DNA of 64,000 nt from Trichodelitschia bisporula. Lineage: Eukaryota; Ascomycota; Dothideomycetes; Phaeotrichales; Phaeotrichaceae. The notes under the pieces were generated by a model. That model searched no databases and was not told the DNA's origin. It saw nothing but the letters and a program-made list of their open reading frames with translations. Below, piece after piece: positions 31,805-44,435 of the stretch. Position 1 is the first letter of the stretch. Every line of letters starts with the position of its first letter. The stretch is taken from assembly GCA_010356995.1 (NCBI GenBank), contig ML996690.1, forward strand, positions 303,683-367,682. The letters are read 5' to 3'. Made by a program: the position numbers and the translations under genes.

Positions 31805-34800
31805 GACGTCTAGACTTCTGTCATTGGGGTGGGCTGATTCCACTTGCGGCTTACAAGGCTGGCCATCGTACGAGCCGAGCGGGAACGAGGTTTAGGTATT
31901 TTTGAGGCAATGAACCGCCAGTCAATTTTTTTGGCTTTAGCTCAGTGATTGCTGTCTTTGTCAATATCCCCGCTGTGGGGGGGGCATGGCGGGGCTGTGA
32001 GGCTTTGAGTGCAACAGATGATGGGTCTGGGACATTCTGGATCCGACATCTCCTCGCGATAAGTGATCGATATCGCCATCAAGGCAGATTAGTACTACTG
32101 AAAAGTCTTACGGGCTGGCGCATCTGAAAGGCCAGCTTCTCCCCAACTGATCTGAGACGGCCTCATTGTTTTCCAGCAGTGCGGACGATCGAGATTGTGG
32201 ACGCGCTGGCTGTCATGCATTTCAGCACAGGGGGCATCTCGAACCGAATGGCGACATTGTGAGCAGTCGGATTATCCTCTCCACACCTAGAGGAGCCGAT
32301 ATCATGGCATCATTGGCTTTTAATGGCACACAACCTTTGGTGACACGGCATTATGCAGCCACCGACAGAGCAATTCTCAGACCACGTCTCCTAAGGCCGA
32401 CTAACGCCAAAGTACAAGGGCCGTCAATCGTCTTGAGTATTTCTAGAGATGACCGTCTAAGAGTGCGGACTTCTACGCCAAGCGGTTCGGTACGTCCAGC
32501 AACTGCAGCTTTTAAGCGCTGAAGCTGCGTTAAGAACATCGTGTGCAGGATGACGAACCAGAAAGCTTGAGGCACGTTGCCTTCGCTGCCGGGCTTCAAA
32601 GTGATTGTGCCTTGATCACCACGACTTCGCCATCCGGGGAAGTTACACGCTTGGGTACTGGCGTTTCTCGGGCCCAATGATGTTCGGCTGTCGTTGACTG
32701 GTGAAGTTTGGGTTGCATGCGTATGATGTCTTTTATCCTGTGACATTTTACCTTCCCCTTACCTAGAACAAGGTTGAGCTTCGGTGCCCATCTCCTAACC
32801 CAAATGTTCAATCAATACGATATTGACTCCCTACCTAAGTGATCACATCGACATAGACGGCATGTATAAAGGAGCCTTTGGCGGTCGGATATTAGCGCCT
32901 CTCTCTCTTGACTTCCGTATATGAATGTAAGAAACTTGTGCCATCAGTTCCCCCACGTCATTATCATCAGTGCTTGCCTTGCAGAACGAGATAAGCACCT
33001 TAGGCCGACGACCTTATGTGGTGGCAATTTTTCCTCATCTTTGGTAGCCACTCGTAATACCCTATAGGAAAAGCCTATACTTCGAGATCTCAAGTATTGC
33101 CCAACGATCTCTGCTATCCTCTTCATCCTGCTTCGTCCACCCTCCCTGCTCGCCATGCCCAGCACATTGGCGAACACTATCAGCCAACGTTATGCCGGAA
33201 GCTGTTACAATCGCTATTATTTAAATGGTAGGTGCATGCGGGAAGTGGACAGCTGGAGCAGCGTTCACCCCCAACGAACTTGACACCTTAGAGGCAGCGA
33301 ACGCCCGGACCACAAGAACAAGATTCTTAGCCAAAAACTAAGTGTCCTGAGGGGACCCTTCCTCAGTGTTTCCGAATAGCGTCAGTGAAATCCAGATGGG
33401 AACAAAGATCCGGCACATATTATCGATTATATCACAATGTATACTCTCATCGGCGTGGTTCAAGATGTTGTCTTAATACCGAGCAGCCATCTACGCCATC
33501 TAAGGGAGGATCCACAAAGACTCTGTAACAAAGTTCGGCACCCTTAGAGTGATAAACAAGTCATGAATTAGCAAGTCAGGCAGTCAACGAACCTGGGAAA
33601 TTAAATAAAGAAACAATCGCACATCATTGTCCCTTCGTGCATTGTCATTGAACGTAGGATGAACGCGGGAGGAGGTGGCCCTGGTCAACGCAGCTATACA
33701 AAACGACCAATGAATTTTATCTCCGGAGTTTATAAAACCGGGGGAAGTGCCTCAGCCTCGACTAAAGGGCCAAGCCTTCACAGCTTCGCAGGTTCTTCAT
33801 CTGATTGCTAAAGTCCACATCCAGATGGACAATTATTCTCCGGTTCACCAAGGCAGGGCCTACCGTCCAGAGTACTGCCCGTCGTAAGAACGTCTTCAGT
33901 AAATATATATTGGTCCTTGACGCCAGCTTGTCCAAGTATGAGGTTCGGTCAGGGACTCGGCTTTGAATACAACTCTTTGAGTTTATGGAGCGGGGAGGGA
34001 TATGCCGTTAGGGACCTAGGCGCAAGCCCCACAAGGCTGAGGCGGTCATGTTAAACGCTCACCCAAACAAGTCTAACCAAGGACCGGGGAAAACAAGAAC
34101 CCCTCCCTACCCAAGAAAAACTTACATTCGAACCATGCGCTCTTGGCCCATTACACCAGAGCCAAAAAAATCGTAAGCTGCAAATGCTATTAAATGCCAG
34201 CAAACGCCAGGTAATCCATCATATCTACCCAAACCTTGCAGGTGAGTAACATAATTTTGACGGCTGCCTGGAGTCAATCGAAGTACCAAATCATTTACGT
34301 CGCTGTAGCGACTGCATGAATGTCCCTCGTATTGCGGCTGTCCGCGCTGGCGTCCACGCTGGCGTCCTCATAACTGGTGGACTAATTAGAGACCAAGAAT
34401 GTTTTACAGAACGGCTCTGCTTAAAAGGGTCGGCTTTCTGATTAATCCGCCGGTTACTTCACGAATGGCTGGGTTGAATGCCATGGAAACTGACAGACGC
34501 GCAGCCCAATCATTTAAGAGTCGCCTCGCCATATTCAGGGACCAAGGCTCATTTTGGCATACCACTTATTGCAATACCACAGCAGGAAGAATTCGTATTT
34601 AAGTTTAATACATTGTAACCCCTTCAAGGACGTAGCACCAAGGGCCTTTCAAAAATTCTAAGCTGAAGTTAAGGTTGCCATGCACTCATATCACGCAAGT
34701 TAATAAAAGTAACTAACGCAGTTTACTTGATTGGTGTTAACGAGACTAGGATATTTGCGCTCTTCTTTTATTGCGAACCGTAGCTGCGAAGATGGTATAA

Positions 34801-34918
34801 ACTTCATATAGGAGGGATACAATGAAGTTCATTGATTGGACGCAATTGGTACACTACGGCTAAAACTCTCGACTTGTAATTAGCTGATGGAGGATGCGTA
34901 GGGTTCTCTGGTGATTTT
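31805..34918. other. Left part of the AT-richer island, no gene seen
   Basis: No intact open frame of convincing quality is present. From about 33.2 kb the sequence becomes clearly AT-richer than the gene blocks. A minus-strand A-box/B-box-like pair lies near 34.1 kb (see findings). Confidence 0.45.
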
Positions 34919-35127
34919 CCCTTGTACGGCCTAGGTACTGGCCCAGGGACATGCCCAGGTACTTACCTAAGTACAAATCGCAGTTATTGGCCAGTTAAGG
35001 AGCTATGATTTGTTACAGAAATTGATGATTCTTTACAAGACAAAGTTCGAGCTCTTTAATTGGTTAATGACAGCTATTTGTACCGGGGCAAGTACCTAAG
35101 CCAGTACCTGGGCCATATAAGTGATAG
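34919..35127. mobile_element. Foldback MITE, copy 1
   Basis: About 209 bp, non-coding. It begins CCCTTGTACGGCCTAGGTAC and ends with a diverged version of the same sequence in reverse (CCAGTACCTGGGCCATATAA). The inverted repeats reach inward about 85 bp on each side, to GGAGCTA and GAGCTCTTTAATTGGTTAATG, leaving a loop of only about 40 bp. The differences between its ends are mostly transitions. The right flank starts with TA after GTGA. Confidence 0.8.
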
Positions 35128-35381
35128 ATACTGAATTTTTGAGGAGCGTCTGGAATAGTTTCTCATACTCAGGCTCGGAGTTTAGCAATTGCATCAACTT
35201 AGAAAACGAGCTGGTGCATTCCTTTGCTCGAGTTTTTGCACACGAGCAGAAATGACCCCGTGATAAGAATTCAATGGCTAGATTACGTATCTAAGTATAA
35301 CGCGTCAAAGACGTCGTCAGCTACCGCCGTCAGCGAAGCACCGATGATCAAGACAAGGATATGGATATTCTAACAAAGGCA

Positions 35382-35857
35382 TCATTGAGAATGAAGTAGA
35401 TGTGGACAAGGCACTACTAATCCCTTTACCGCTGTGGTTCTTGCAAAGATTCTCCCAGCAATTCTCGCTACGGCTCTTGCCGCGGTTGTCGCTGCGGCTC
35501 TCAGTTTAGTGGACCAATCATAAGCCATTACTCCATCAGCATCAAATTCTGACACCTGATAGCATTTACTAGGTTGTATCTCGGTCATGAATCTCACGTT
35601 TGCAACTTGTCGTTGCCTTGAGATGTCCGCGTTTGAGGTTTGTATTAATTTGAGCATCTCGATAAGCTTCTTTTGCCATGCCAGCTGGCAACTAGACTCC
35701 AAACTTTGACCGCTGATTTCTCAAATGCGCTAGCAAGATTTGAGGCTAAAAATACATAGCAGTTAGAGCTACGCAAGCTCTCGGGCGTAACAACATCGTC
35801 GTACAGCCCACATATTTGCGCATTACAATATGGCAATATTTGTATCGGTGCAAGCAT
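35382..35857 (-). pseudogene. Possible frameshifted coding relic
   Basis: Two overlapping minus-strand frames (35857-35645, then 35702-35382) read as one protein if shifted by one base near 35690. The first contains LASAFEKSAVKVWS and the second LAWQKKLIEMLKLIQTSNAD, VANVRFMTEIQPS and an Ala/Arg-rich end (RAAATTAARAVARIAGRIF). I recognise no family. It lies between two MITE copies, so it may be a decayed gene or transposon fragment. The overlap could also be chance. Confidence 0.25.
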
Positions 35858-36049
35858 TGAAATGCAAACATCTCAATGCGCCAGCTTGCCAGCAATGCCA
35901 AATCTTAACCCGCCAGCATTCCAGCGTTAACAAATTTGACACGCCATGGGGCTTGCCGAGAATAATTTCAAGCCGCCCTTAGCGAGAAATGTCTACGGCG
36001 GAGTTCCGCTCTAATTTCCGCTTTGGCGCAACAAATGTTCTATCTTAAA

Positions 36050-36510
36050 CGATGAAAGTGTCACGGAGCTCCAGTTTGTGTAGACAAAAAGCAAGACTTT
36101 TGGTTCGGGGGAGGAAGGGGAGGGTGATGGAGCGAGGGCCTAAGACCCTGAACCCTCCAGGGCTCAAGAAAAGAGCCCAGGGTGTCGACCCAGACCCTGG
36201 CAGAAGCGTCCTTCCCAGTAGAGAGGAGGCTCCATGCCAGGCCCGTGACAGAAAGGGGATATCACAGAGTCCTGCAAAATGGCAACACTGTAGGGGTTTA
36301 TGGCCAGCAGGTTGAAGTTAATATCTTTGGTGGCTGGGTGTACCTACAGCCTCAAAAACACTTCACCATAACCCCACCAAATGGAGGCCCTTTGCGCCCC
36401 CCCCCCCCATTCTGGACATGCTCCGGAAACCGGTTAGAAGCATTTCTTCAGTGTGTACTTTTTAATGCACTTTTTTGCCTCAATGAAACCATCTTGGAGT
36501 CCTGAAAAAA
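36050..36510. other. GC-rich block inside the AT-richer island
   Basis: About 460 bp stand out by higher GC, with short inverted motifs (CCCTCCAGGGCTC, GAGCCCAGGGTG, ACCCAGACCCTGG) and a 12-base C run at about 36397-36408. The flanks are AT-rich. It looks like an inserted fragment of another element, but I see no terminal repeats or coding motif that would identify it. Confidence 0.35.
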
Positions 36511-36845
36511 ACGCCAATCGTCCAACTGGCTAGCACGTAGATATCCACCGCAACGAGCCAAAACCGACGTTCTTTGAATTTACATATGTAATTAGATTGA
36601 GAGTAAGCTGACAGAAATGCAACTTTACATTTCAAGTAATTATTACCCGGAATTTACACAGAAGCCTAAAATAATAATAAAAATGCGGGAAGGGATTTGG
36701 GAATTAATCCATAAGCATACTTAAATAAAGCCTGGCAGACACATCTGTCAGAAAATGTTATATGCCAGCCAATAAGAATGTAATGGCATGGGCTTCACTT
36801 GAAGAAAAATGCCTCCGACTAATAACTGTTCTAACAAATTTGGTA

Positions 36846-37042
36846 TTACTTGTACGGCCCAGGTACTGGTCTAGGTACTAATCACCCATTTACCCGGTAT
36901 TGTGGACTGATTCCAGAGCTTGAATTTGGTTTTGCAAAGACTTCTTAGCTTCTACAACACATCTCAGTTCTTTGCTTGGTCCACGATAGTGGGTACGCGG
37001 GCGACGAGTACCTGGGCCAGTACCTTGGCCGTATCAGCGATA
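36846..37042. mobile_element. Foldback MITE, copy 2
   Basis: About 197 bp, the most diverged internally. The left end reads TTACTTGTACGGCCCAGGTA and the right end ACCTGGGCCAGTACCTTGGC followed by CGTATCAGCGA. TA flanks both sides (TA before TTACTT and TA after GCGA). The inner part keeps GACTGATTCCAGAGCTTGAA opposite TTCTTTGCTTGGTCCACGAT. Confidence 0.75.
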
Positions 37043-37192
37043 TACACTCAAACGACCGTTGGGACTGCTTTCGTCCTTATAGACTGATGGCTAGCTGGCT
37101 GAGAATATAAAATAATTGCTCTTAGGAGCGTGGTGTAGCCCGACCAAAGATGAGCCTAGTAGCTTGGCGAGCATTTTCGGTATTTTTGCGGA

Positions 37193-37449
37193 CGCAGTCG
37201 GGAGTAATAATAATAATAATAATAATAATAATAGCTTGATTACGCCCAGCTTTGTTTTAGCTAGCCGTATGGTCGGGTCTCGCCACTTTAGGAGTGGGTC
37301 TGACCAATTTCTTTGATTCTACACGGCAAAAACCCTCCCTGGAAGGGTTGAGAAAAGGCCCTGGAAGTCGTCCTTTGGAGAGGGGCATGTGAGCCCCACG
37401 CCTTTTACATGTGTTTTTTCTTTTCTTTGCACCATCGCAGTCGGGAGTA
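37193..37449 (-). mobile_element. Short 5'-truncated LINE insertion with 14-bp target-site duplication
   Basis: The sequence CGCAGTCGGGAGTA occurs at 37193-37206 and again at 37436-37449. Between the copies lies about 229 bp: a (TAA)n tract of about nine units, then a unit that matches, in reverse orientation, the 3' end of the LINE at 42.6-44.0 kb with about 90% identity. Read on the minus strand it is a LINE 3' untranslated end with an (ATT)n tail. A duplicated target, a microsatellite tail and 5' truncation are the standard marks of target-primed reverse transcription. Confidence 0.85.
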
Positions 37450-40400
37450 TTTTCAAATATGAGCGGAATATCGAGCCTAATTGCGTCGTCTTTGTGTAGC
37501 CTGATGGACTGTTTTATGAATTTAAATCTCCTCCAATTTTACTGCATGGAAGGAAAGATTAAGGAAAGTAACACAATAGCGGACTGTCTACGAAGATACC
37601 CAGTGCCTGTTATGTACCCATTTTGCACATGAGTTCAACATTTTACCCCCCCAAGCCAGCCAATTATGCACTCGCATGCTTGGTCACTCACTTTATTGTG
37701 GGCCACAGATTTAAGTCCCGGACGCTGCTGTCTAAACAAAACCTATGCCATCTTTCGTTGAGGGTATTAGGCCATGTACTGGTTTAACTACTCGCCTTAT
37801 TAAGGCGACGGCAATGTACGATTTTTCACCCCAATAAAAGCCCGGTTTGTGAAGCCATGGTAGCTTGGAGTTTGACTTCGAGGATTGAAGGCCTGGTTGA
37901 GTTTTAATAAATGAACGATCGCCAAATGAAACGTGCGTAGGGAAAATTTTGGTATTAATGGAAATAGTTCTGCTCAGCGGAGCCAAGTCTGAGGCAGCCC
38001 AGTCCCACACTCGAGCTGCAGGTTGTAAGAATCGCACTACCATAATACATTCAGGGACCCTGAATAAGCGTGACCGAGCTAGGGTTTTACCCCAGGTCAA
38101 GGGGAATTAAAATTCCGTTGACCCCACTACGATCAGGGATCTTAGTGGTTTTCGGCTCAACGAAAAGTGCCTTGACCACCAAAGTACACCCTTTTAACAA
38201 CACGCGTATTCCCCCACACTTTGCTTTGAGGAAGAAGAGCATACGGTATGAATATTTACAGAGCTTAATAAAGCTATAATCTAGCTGCTTGACGCCCTCC
38301 TCCACCGGATTAGCCCTCAAAAGTGCGTCAACGTTTTTGTTAGCAGTTCAGATGTTTGAGGCTGCACAAGAACCACAGAAAAAACACTAGGAAGTGGGAA
38401 TTTGAAAGCAAAATTATGACATGAAATCAGGAGGTGTGAAACTTCAAGATAAAATAATAAAATGGTACATATGAGTTGGTGCAGTGATGCTATCACTGCC
38501 TCATTTTGGGAACTATTCCACGCATACCTAAAAAAAGCCGGCCGTTCATAACTGCAGCTCACACTCCCACTGGCAGCCAATTAGAGGTCGAGAAATTTCA
38601 GCAACCGTGGCTTAGCTCCTACCAAGTAGCAAGCCTTTACAAATTCTGTCACCACCCTGCCCACACAAATGTAGTACTATATTCTAGCAACATTATTGTA
38701 CTAAAAATGTGCTAAAAGATGCCGCTTATAAAGACGATTATGATGAACGCCTTCACATCATTATTGACGTGCGTGTTTTGAGTGCATCGCGATGCAAAAT
38801 TTAATTTTGGTTTTCAGTAATGGCTTGGCGCCAAGTCGCTAAGAACAGTTGTAAACCTCATTAAAACATTAATATTTGATGCGCGCAAAAAGCGCACGTT
38901 AATAATCATGTACGTGATGGCAAGTTGCTCCGTTTGATAAAGCGCTTATAATGAACTAATTTAAATGATGAGATATTTTTAGCGCATGGTGTGGTTGATG
39001 AGGTTGTGTTAACGTCGGATTCTTATGTGGTCATGGCACTGGAGCGGGGGGGGGTATGAACTACAGATGTGAACGGCAGGTTTTTTGGGTATGCGTGGAA
39101 TACTACGTAGTTCCCGCGAAGTTAAGCTCGGTCACGCTTCGGGTGTGTTGCTATAATTCCGCCGAAATGCGTACTCCTTGATAATTTAACGTACTAAAAT
39201 TCTGCATTTGAAGGTACGCGGTTCTGAAATTTCCTTCCCTATGAGGCGGGTGTCTTCAGTGACATCCTCGCAAATGGTAAACCAATGACAGAGCATGTTG
39301 GCTTTACAGAATGTGTCCGTGAAAGAAAGACGGTGCCCTCTCATTGGTCCGCCATCTAACAGAAGGCCAGCGAGGAGGCCCGCAGGACAAGGGATAATCT
39401 CTGAGCTAACTTTTCCTGACTTGTGAATATCTTCAAATTCATAAGAGTTAGGGATTGTCTTATGTCCAACATCATCCTTATCCTATCACCCTTACCTCAT
39501 CTCTCTCCTCGTCTCTTCTATCCCTCTCTTCTTCTTCTCCATCTATTTCTCCTTTTGCGACTTCTCCTGTTCCTCCTCTAGTTCCACCGGACTTCTACCT
39601 ACGTCTTACCATATTTCTATACCGGACAGGAATATTAACTCTGTTACAAGCAACGCAACGAAACGTAGATGAAGTAAGTATCTGGGAATTTGAGGTCAAG
39701 ACGCTCACCCAGCTGCTTAGCAAATTGTGGAACCCGCTTGATAAGCTGTTTAAAAGCCATTAATCTGTTTCTGATTGGAAATATATTCAATTTTCGACAA
39801 CGCATCTGAGGAATAGTCCATCTTCGTGCAAGCTGTAAATGTTATCACTGTTGCTATTTGGCCAACGCCTGATGTCGTTTCGAGTCGTAAAAATTGCATG
39901 TTGCGTATTCAACTTGCCCAATCGCACAAGCAAAAGAATGGGAATCAAGCTCCAGCATATTGAAGTAGAATCCCAAAAATGGTAATACGATGCGGTATCA
40001 TCAATGAAAGTTCCCCACGTCATGTCAACGGAAGTGGGCACATGTTTCAAGCAATGGAGACATGGCCGATACGTGATGCTGCAACCAGTTTCCACCAGAT
40101 AAGAGCATTTCGTCGTGCGATCTAGTAGGCGATGATCTCTAGCATCAGCATGATTGGCTTTGGCTAGACTGTGTTAGCAATAGCCCAAGCCACTGCAGAG
40201 CGATTTCCGCCTTACTTCTCCATCCGCATTATTGCCCGTTCAGTCATCGGCTACTCAATATATAATGATTGACAAAAGAAAAAAGGTGCCAAAGCCCAAT
40301 GGCGACTATGGACATGTTCGGCTCCTGGGAAATTTCTATTATATTTTATTTCATTTGAGATTGGTATCTGCGGGAATATTCAAGCTTAAATCTTCAAAGT

Positions 40401-41984
40401 GAAGCTCACCAAATTTCTTTTGAGGCCATCAGAAGGTCGTGCTTTGACCCACGATATATAAGGGTAACTGATGCACACCTTCAGACCATTCAAGCCAGAG
40501 GAAAATTAGTTTGAATTACTACTATTGCATATAAGCATCCCATACGCTGAACCATTAGGGTGCCTGTACCGAACTCATCCATATTGCAGATGTTTTATGC
40601 AACCGGGAAAAAGACAAACAGTCGGACTTATTGTGGTCCATTCCACGAATTCTTGACGACCCTCACCCTGCAGTTCTCTCAAACGAAGCCGAACGCTTTA
40701 AAAGCCATAAACATATTGTTTCAGCGGAGGATAAGAAGGCGCATCTATGTTGGAGGGAGCCTGACAACATATTTTCGCAAGCCGCGTGGCAGTTCCCTCG
40801 GCATTCTGAATGTGTGATGAACCCGTAAAGGGGTAGGTCACGAAGAGAGTGAAGTCGCACTAACCGGGCTATCCCGCACCAACCCCCAGAACCTGGCGTG
40901 GACCCCTACCGTAAAGCGCCCCCCCCCCCTTTGGTCAAAGTCAAGATCCCGTCGAAATGTGCACCCCAAACCCAAAGTGCGATACACAAAAAACGAGAAT
41001 TTTAGCACTCTTTCTCAGACCTAGGGGGCTTCAGGTGATCAGCCAGCTCCGGGTTGGGTGCATCAGGCATCAAGGCTCCAAAAGTCAGACAGCCTGGACT
41101 TTGCACCTTCCCTGAAAAGCCGGCCCGCGGGACGTTTTGCCGATTAGGCTTAGCGCACTTTCACATCGGGGTCTTAGCGCTTCCACACACAAATCCCCTT
41201 CCACGTGGATAGCTTGCTCCAGAACTGCTCAACCACTTCTCTCTATCAGAGAGTTCCCTCATTATCATTGCCGCACTACGTGACGTCACCATGCAGTCCA
41301 TGGTGCGGTACTCTTTGTGTCGGCACACTTTAGCAATTGTACCTTTGTCAACTTCAAAGATGTTTCACATTTCATGTCTTGAACGGTCAAGGCTTCACCA
41401 AATATTTAAAATCAAAATAAACCTTGCGCGGCGGACGTCCTCGTATTTAGCGGACCAATCAGAGAACAAATCTTTTCTGCCGAACTTATCTTTCAAAGAA
41501 GCCGGTCACTGATTAGTCTTCTAGTTAGGAGGACATCAGTAAGTACAGCCGCAGGGTAGGCGATGAGGTACAAGGCGCTATGAAACGTAGATAGATAAAT
41601 ATGAACTATTATTTTTAGGGTTGCCTGGACATGGTGAGGCTTTGAGTACTCTTTTGTTGCATTGTAATGGGAAAAGGGATAGTGTTCATTGGTATGGAGG
41701 GGGATACGGAGAACTACATTGATTGACTAGAGTTAGCTCGGCTAGCGGAAGTTTGTTAATTAGGGTGGTAGGATGTAATGAGGTACACACGAAGGTGTGG
41801 GTCCTAGGTTCTGTCTATGTATGGAATATTCCACTTCTCCAGTGAGGGTTTACCCAAGGATTTGCACGAAGGCTTATACTAACGTGGACTTTCTCATTAA
41901 CCAATTAAGGCGGTGTTGCTAAGACAGCTTGTAGTTGAGTTTAAGAACGTTAAACTGCCACATGTGCGAGGACGAGATATCAAT
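37450..41984. other. Repeat-island interior, no intact gene
   Basis: This is AT-rich sequence with short open frames only. Frames at 39455-39763 (plus), 39787-40095 (minus) and 40631-40828 (plus) have protein-like patches, such as TRNDIRRWPNSNSDNIYSLH and WSIPRILDDPHPAVLSNEAE, but no identifiable domain; they may be decayed coding fragments. A block at about 40860-41290 is GC-richer than its surroundings and includes a C run of about 11 near 40920. A G run lies near 39048. Confidence 0.4.
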
Positions 41985-42203
41985 CCCTTGTACGGCGCAG
42001 GTGCTGGCCGAGATATGCCAAGGTACTTGGACAGGTCTAAATCGTGGTCATTAACCAATTAAAGAGCTGGAGCTTAGTTCTATAAAGAACGATAACGTTC
42101 TGTAGTAAACCCTAGCTCTTTAACTGGACAAGGATTACGATTGGTACCTGGGTAAGAACCTAAGCATGTGCCCGGGCCCAGTACCAGGGCAGTACAGGGG
42201 ATA
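41985..42203. mobile_element. Foldback MITE, copy 3
   Basis: About 219 bp. The left end CCCTTGTACGGCGCAGGTGC is the best match to the family terminus, and the right end reads CCCAGTACCAGGGCAGTACA then GGGGATA. The internal arms are ACCAATTAAAGAGCTGGAGC and CCTAGCTCTTTAACTGGACA, so the element can fold back over most of its length. Confidence 0.8.
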
Positions 42204-42589
42204 AGGAAGCGCATTATTCGACAACAATGGCACTTGCTCGAGACTGCACCTAAGGGTTAGCAAAAAACTCGGGTTGTAGAGCAGGACGCTCATCTATACA
42301 AGCAGCTAGAACAGTTCAAAAATTTATTGCAAACGACAAATGCCTTAATTTGCGAAAGAAGTCATAGCTTCAAGAATTTGGCGGAGAGCCCCCTAAATAA
42401 GAACACACGCGTGTCAATCTGTTGCTCTTTATACTCGGCCTGCCACAGGACTGGGCAACTCGGTCTCGACTAATTCGTCCATAGTCCAATTGAGCCAGTA
42501 GCTGGCGAGACTCGAGAAGCGAGCATAAGAAGTAATACGGGTCTTGAACATTAGTATCCATTGATCTGCAGCCCTCCTCGTCTGCGTTC

Positions 42590-43979
42590 TTATTAAGGAC
42601 GGACCAATTAAGGAGTGAAGCGTTTTTACTAAACCGGTTTGAAAAGAAAGAACTGCCTCTGGCTAGTCTATCAGTCAAAAGGATACTAACGAGAGCACCC
42701 GCGATGGCGCCGGTAGTATCAAGAATAGTAACCTCTTACTTAGATTATATATCTCATCGGACGATTGTGGCAGCGGCAGACCCCTCCCAGGCGCCCAGAA
42801 CGATCTTTGGCGACTGGGAGAACCAAGAATGGGAAGCCCTGTGGAGAACCAACGGATACAAACAGGCACCAGCCCGGCACACTCCCTGGAAGGAATACGT
42901 CCCCAACCTCCATGGTGGACTACTGAAGGCTAACAGCGCCGTAGCGACACAACTACGCACTGAATGCATTGGACTGCGAGACTTCCTCTTCAGAGTAGGA
43001 GTTCCGCCATTTGACTCTCCCGGTGCCCCTGCGGATTTGGGCGACAAACACCCAAGCATATGGTCATGAGCTGCACGCTCGGAGCGGGACGCTCCGAGCT
43101 CTACGAGCAAGCAAGAACGATTGACTATAACAAAATGATCAACACTAGAAGAGGTCTAGAGGCAGTCACAAACTACATCATCAACAGAGGCTTCATCGGA
43201 AAATTCAAGCTAGCTAAAGAATTCCGCCAATCGGAACCCGAGATGTGGGAAAAAAGCCGCCCACACCCCACGAACTGTATATAAATCCACAATCTCCTAG
43301 CGAGACTGGAAGGGAACCGGATGAAAGCGAGCCACCACAAAGCTGACGGCCCGCAAACGGAACCCCCCAGGAACCCCAAGAGAGCCGGAAAAGCTCAATA
43401 CAACGGAGGCCACAGCCCTCTCCCCAACCACAAACACAACATACTAGGACAACATACTAGGACTAGCAACAACATCAGTCTACCCACATGTGAAGAAGAG
43501 CGGATTCAACACCACCCTTGCTATCAGGAACCGGATCTCCCCCAAAGAGGAGCCCCCCCCCCCCCCCCCCTGGCGGCCTCCGGACACCACCTGGCATTCC
43601 TCAATTTCTTTCCTCTCCTTCTCTCTTTCGATCACATGACCTAGAATCACGGGATCTGCGTTGCTGTAGGCGTTCAGCGTTTTTGGCGTTTAATTGGGAT
43701 ATGGAGTGTTTCTCAGTTTCTCGGCGTGCAGCCAAGTTCTCGCTTGGGACACACAAGAATGGTGCAAAGAAAAGACGATAAACACATGTAAAAGGCGTGG
43801 GACTCACATGCCCCTCTCCAAAAGACGACTTCCAGGGCTTTTCCTCAACCCTTCCAGGGAGGGTTTTTGCCGTGTAGAACCAAAGAAATTGGTCAGACCC
43901 ACTCTTAAAGTGGTGAGACCCGACCACACGGCTAGGTAAACCAAGCCTGGGCGTAATCAAGCTATTATTATTATTATAG
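42590..43979 (+). mobile_element. LINE (Tad-type) ORF2 3' part and 3' end, defective
   Basis: This is a 5'-truncated non-LTR retrotransposon. The frame is open from about 42590 and reads through RTIFGDWENQEWEALWRTN and VATQLRTECIGLRDFLFRVG (Leu/Arg-rich segment typical of the Tad-clade ORF2 end). A one-base shift near 43023 is then needed to reach the terminal zinc-knuckle-like CPCGFGRQTPKH-x4-C, after which LGAGRSELYEQA and FIGKFKLAKEF continue to the stop at 43284. Reverse transcriptase and endonuclease domains are absent. About 680 bp of 3' untranslated sequence follow, with an 18-base C run at 43553-43570, and end in a (TTA)n tract at 43964-43979. The same 3' end is found inverted at 37.2 kb. 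The exact 5' boundary is uncertain. Confidence 0.75.
43553..43570 (+). repeat. 18-nt C homopolymer in LINE 3' region
   Basis: An uninterrupted C run follows CAAAGAGGAG and precedes TGGCGGCC inside the 3' untranslated part of the LINE relic. Length may be imprecise. Confidence 0.8.
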
Positions 43980-44435
43980 TTGAAGTTTTGGGAGAGAGCT
44001 GATTTCGGGGTCCAATTGTATAAGATTTGCTCAGATCGCTGCCGCGGTGGCCCTGAATATTCTGATTGGTCGACACCCCCCCGCAGCGGTCTGAGTCCCC
44101 AACTGAGATGAACAGGCCCTAGGGATTTTGCTGATAGAAGAATATCAAATTTGATTGGGTCCTCGCACGAACTAGGTGGAGGGGTTTGAATCAACGGTTT
44201 TGCGTGTGCACACTACGTCCCTAGAGTATTACACAACGTGATCAATCTTATATACTAGAATGGTGGCAATCTGACTAGTTCATATAATGCCCAGAGCTGA
44301 TTTACCAAATCATGTTGCGAAAGGATTGCCGTAGCTGGCTGGTCGGCATCTAAGGAGACAAAATAAATTACTCATGGCCTTAACCAATTACTCTAGTATT
44401 TATTTAGGCTTGTAAGCGGGAGGCTCTGCAGGTAT

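Noticed and set aside
41430-42690. Short similar stretches around GGACCAAT (34.38, 35.51, 41.45 and 42.60 kb)
   Set aside because: The shared core is short and the flanks diverge too quickly to claim another repeat family without alignment.
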